NCBI RefSeq assembly: GCF_021184025.1
Contig: NZ_CP036537.1
Coordinates: 3,100,001-3,164,000, forward strand
Source: Rhodopseudomonas boonkerdii
Lineage (GTDB): Bacteria; Pseudomonadota; Alphaproteobacteria; Rhizobiales; Xanthobacteraceae
Reading direction: 5' to 3'
DNA: 64,000 nt
Made by a program: the position numbers and the translations under genes. Below are positions 63,149 through 64,000 of this stretch, piece after piece (position 1 is the stretch's first letter; each line of letters starts with the position of its first letter). The notes beneath the pieces are model-generated. The model searched no databases and was not told where the DNA came from. It saw only the letters and a list, made by a program, of their open reading frames with translations.

Positions 63149-63823
63149 ATGCGACTGCTGGTGATCGAAGACAATGACGACCTGGCCGGCCTGCTTGCGC
63201 AGGGACTGCGGGCAGCAGGCTACGAATCCGATCGCTTTGCCTCGGTGGAAGATGCGCGGATCGCCTTGTCGACCGTGTCCTATGCCGCCCTTATCCTCGA
63301 CCTCGGCCTGCCCGATGGCGACGGGCTCGACGTGCTGCGCGAGCTGCGGCGGCGGCACGATCCCATTCCCGTCATCCTGCTCACCGCGCGCGCCGGCCTC
63401 GAGGACCGCGTGTCCGGACTGAAGCTCGGCGCCGACGACTATCTCGTCAAGCCCTTCGCGCTCGAAGAACTGCTGGCGCGGATCGAGGCCCAGTTGCGCC
63501 GGCCCGGCCAATTGCTTGGTGCGGAATTGAAAGTCGCCAATCTCATCTTTGATACCCGCGAACGCCGCTGCATGATCGACGGCAAGCTGCAGCCGCTCTC
63601 GGTGCGCGAGACCACCGTGCTCGAGCATCTGATGCGCAGCAAGGGCCGCGTCGTGTCGAAGCGCCAGCTGGAGGACAGCATCTTCGGCCTCTCGGAAGAC
63701 GTCGGATCGAACGCCGTCGAGGTCTATGTGCACCGGCTGCGCAAACAGCTCCAGGAGCGCGGCTCGAAGGCCCAGATCCATACGATCCGCGGCGTCGGCT
63801 ATCTCCTGTCCGAGGAGCGATAG
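63149..63823 (+). CDS. OmpR-family two-component response regulator
   Basis: The 224-residue protein has a receiver domain (MRLLVIEDNDDLAGLLAQGL, phosphoacceptor Asp51 in LILDLGLPDGDG, Lys in YLVKPF) and an OmpR/PhoB winged helix (ETTVLEHLMRSKGRVVSKRQ, then SNAVEVYVHRLRKQL). GGAG lies 8 nt before ATG 63149, deciding against the longer frame from 63,095. It is divergent from the efflux genes and is their most likely regulator. Confidence 0.93.
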   Translation: MRLLVIEDNDDLAGLLAQGLRAAGYESDRFASVEDARIALSTVSYAALILDLGLPDGDGLDVLRELRRRHDPIPVILLTARAGLEDRVSGLKLGADDYLVKPFALEELLARIEAQLRRPGQLLGAELKVANLIFDTRERRCMIDGKLQPLSVRETTVLEHLMRSKGRVVSKRQLEDSIFGLSEDVGSNAVEVYVHRLRKQLQERGSKAQIHTIRGVGYLLSEER

Positions 63824-64000
63824 ATGCGCCCGCTTCGCTCGATCCTGTCGCGCATCGTGGTCCTGCACATCGTCGCTGTCGCGATCACCACACTTACCAT
63901 ATCCCTGGCCCTGACCTGGTTGCTCGATCGCGCCATCGACAACATTCACGATGAAGCCATGCGCAAGCAGGCAACATCGATCGCCGCCCATCTTCGGGTC
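63824..64000 (+). CDS. sensor histidine kinase, N-terminal fragment (cut by the window edge)
   Basis: An ATG directly after the response-regulator stop codon opens a frame that runs off the window: MRPLRSILSRIVVLHIVAVA, then ITTLTISLALTWLLDRAIDN. The first 40 residues form a transmembrane helix with a basic start, as in OmpR-partner kinases. No catalytic part is visible in the 59 residues present. It would be co-transcribed with the regulator. Confidence 0.75.
   Translation, partial: MRPLRSILSRIVVLHIVAVAITTLTISLALTWLLDRAIDNIHDEAMRKQATSIAAHLRV

Noticed and set aside
60732..63164. 810-codon plus-strand open frame opposite the efflux genes
   Set aside because: It is antisense to the RND pump and adaptor genes and consists of Asp/Arg/His-rich text without family features.

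Overview
The window is a high-GC alphaproteobacterial chromosome segment, most likely from the Bradyrhizobium / Rhodopseudomonas / Tardiphaga group. Supporting this are an Omp25/31-type beta-barrel, a NasS-NasT nitrate sensor pair next to nirA, a pxpBCA and amiE nitrogen-salvage block, small TFPASDP-type proteins, and dispersed palindromic intergenic repeats that resemble those I know from this group. The taxon is inferred from gene content and style; no rRNA marker is present.

Layout. 0-7 kb: small and hypothetical genes, an outer-membrane barrel, an orphan LysR regulator, a DUF930 protein, a Spy/CpxP-like periplasmic protein and a 2-hydroxyacid dehydrogenase. 6.8-11.9 kb: manganese-type cupin, RraA-like protein, 5-oxoprolinase pxpB-pxpC-pxpA, and aliphatic amidase amiE facing it. 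12.1-21.1 kb: a minus-strand organosulfur cluster with two complete ABC importers of the sulfonate/taurine class, a flavin-dependent monooxygenase, an acyl-CoA-dehydrogenase-like enzyme and an extra SsuA-like binding protein. 21.5-27.0 kb: assimilatory nitrite reduction, nasT-nasS-nirA plus an unusual Fe-S flavoprotein, with a 300-bp structured leader before nirA. 27.1-36.4 kb: rimO, a LysR / FAD-oxidoreductase / MFS unit, a quinone oxidoreductase broken by an in-frame stop, terC, a UbiH-like hydroxylase and an AEC transporter.

36,477-57,043 is the most notable part: a 20,567-bp insertion with near-identical 22-bp terminal inverted repeats (20 of 22), TG...CA termini, extra sub-terminal copies of the same end motif, and a perfect 7-bp target duplication (CGTACAG) on both sides. 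It carries a surface-signalling / giant-exoprotein module on the minus strand: STN-TonB_C-like protein, ECF sigma factor, FecR-type anti-sigma, and a filamentous-haemagglutinin-like protein of about 4,240 residues. It also holds a second, truncated sigma gene behind a 45-codon leader ORF, a second, truncated STN gene, tandem paralogues of unknown function and a decayed IS3-family element. No intact transposase for the outer ends and no TpsB-type outer-membrane transporter is visible inside it. Its left end lies 36 bp upstream of the AEC transporter start codon.

57.2-64 kb: a tripartite RND efflux system (TolC-like, CusA/CzcA-like pump, adaptor) on the minus strand, with a divergent OmpR-type response regulator and the start of its sensor kinase at the window edge.

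Interplay. Nitrogen functions (nasTS-nirA, 5-oxoprolinase, amidase) and organosulfur uptake/oxidation are chromosomal nutrient-scavenging blocks. The inserted element adds a self-contained sigma/anti-sigma regulated surface structure between what were probably neighbouring efflux and AEC transporter genes.
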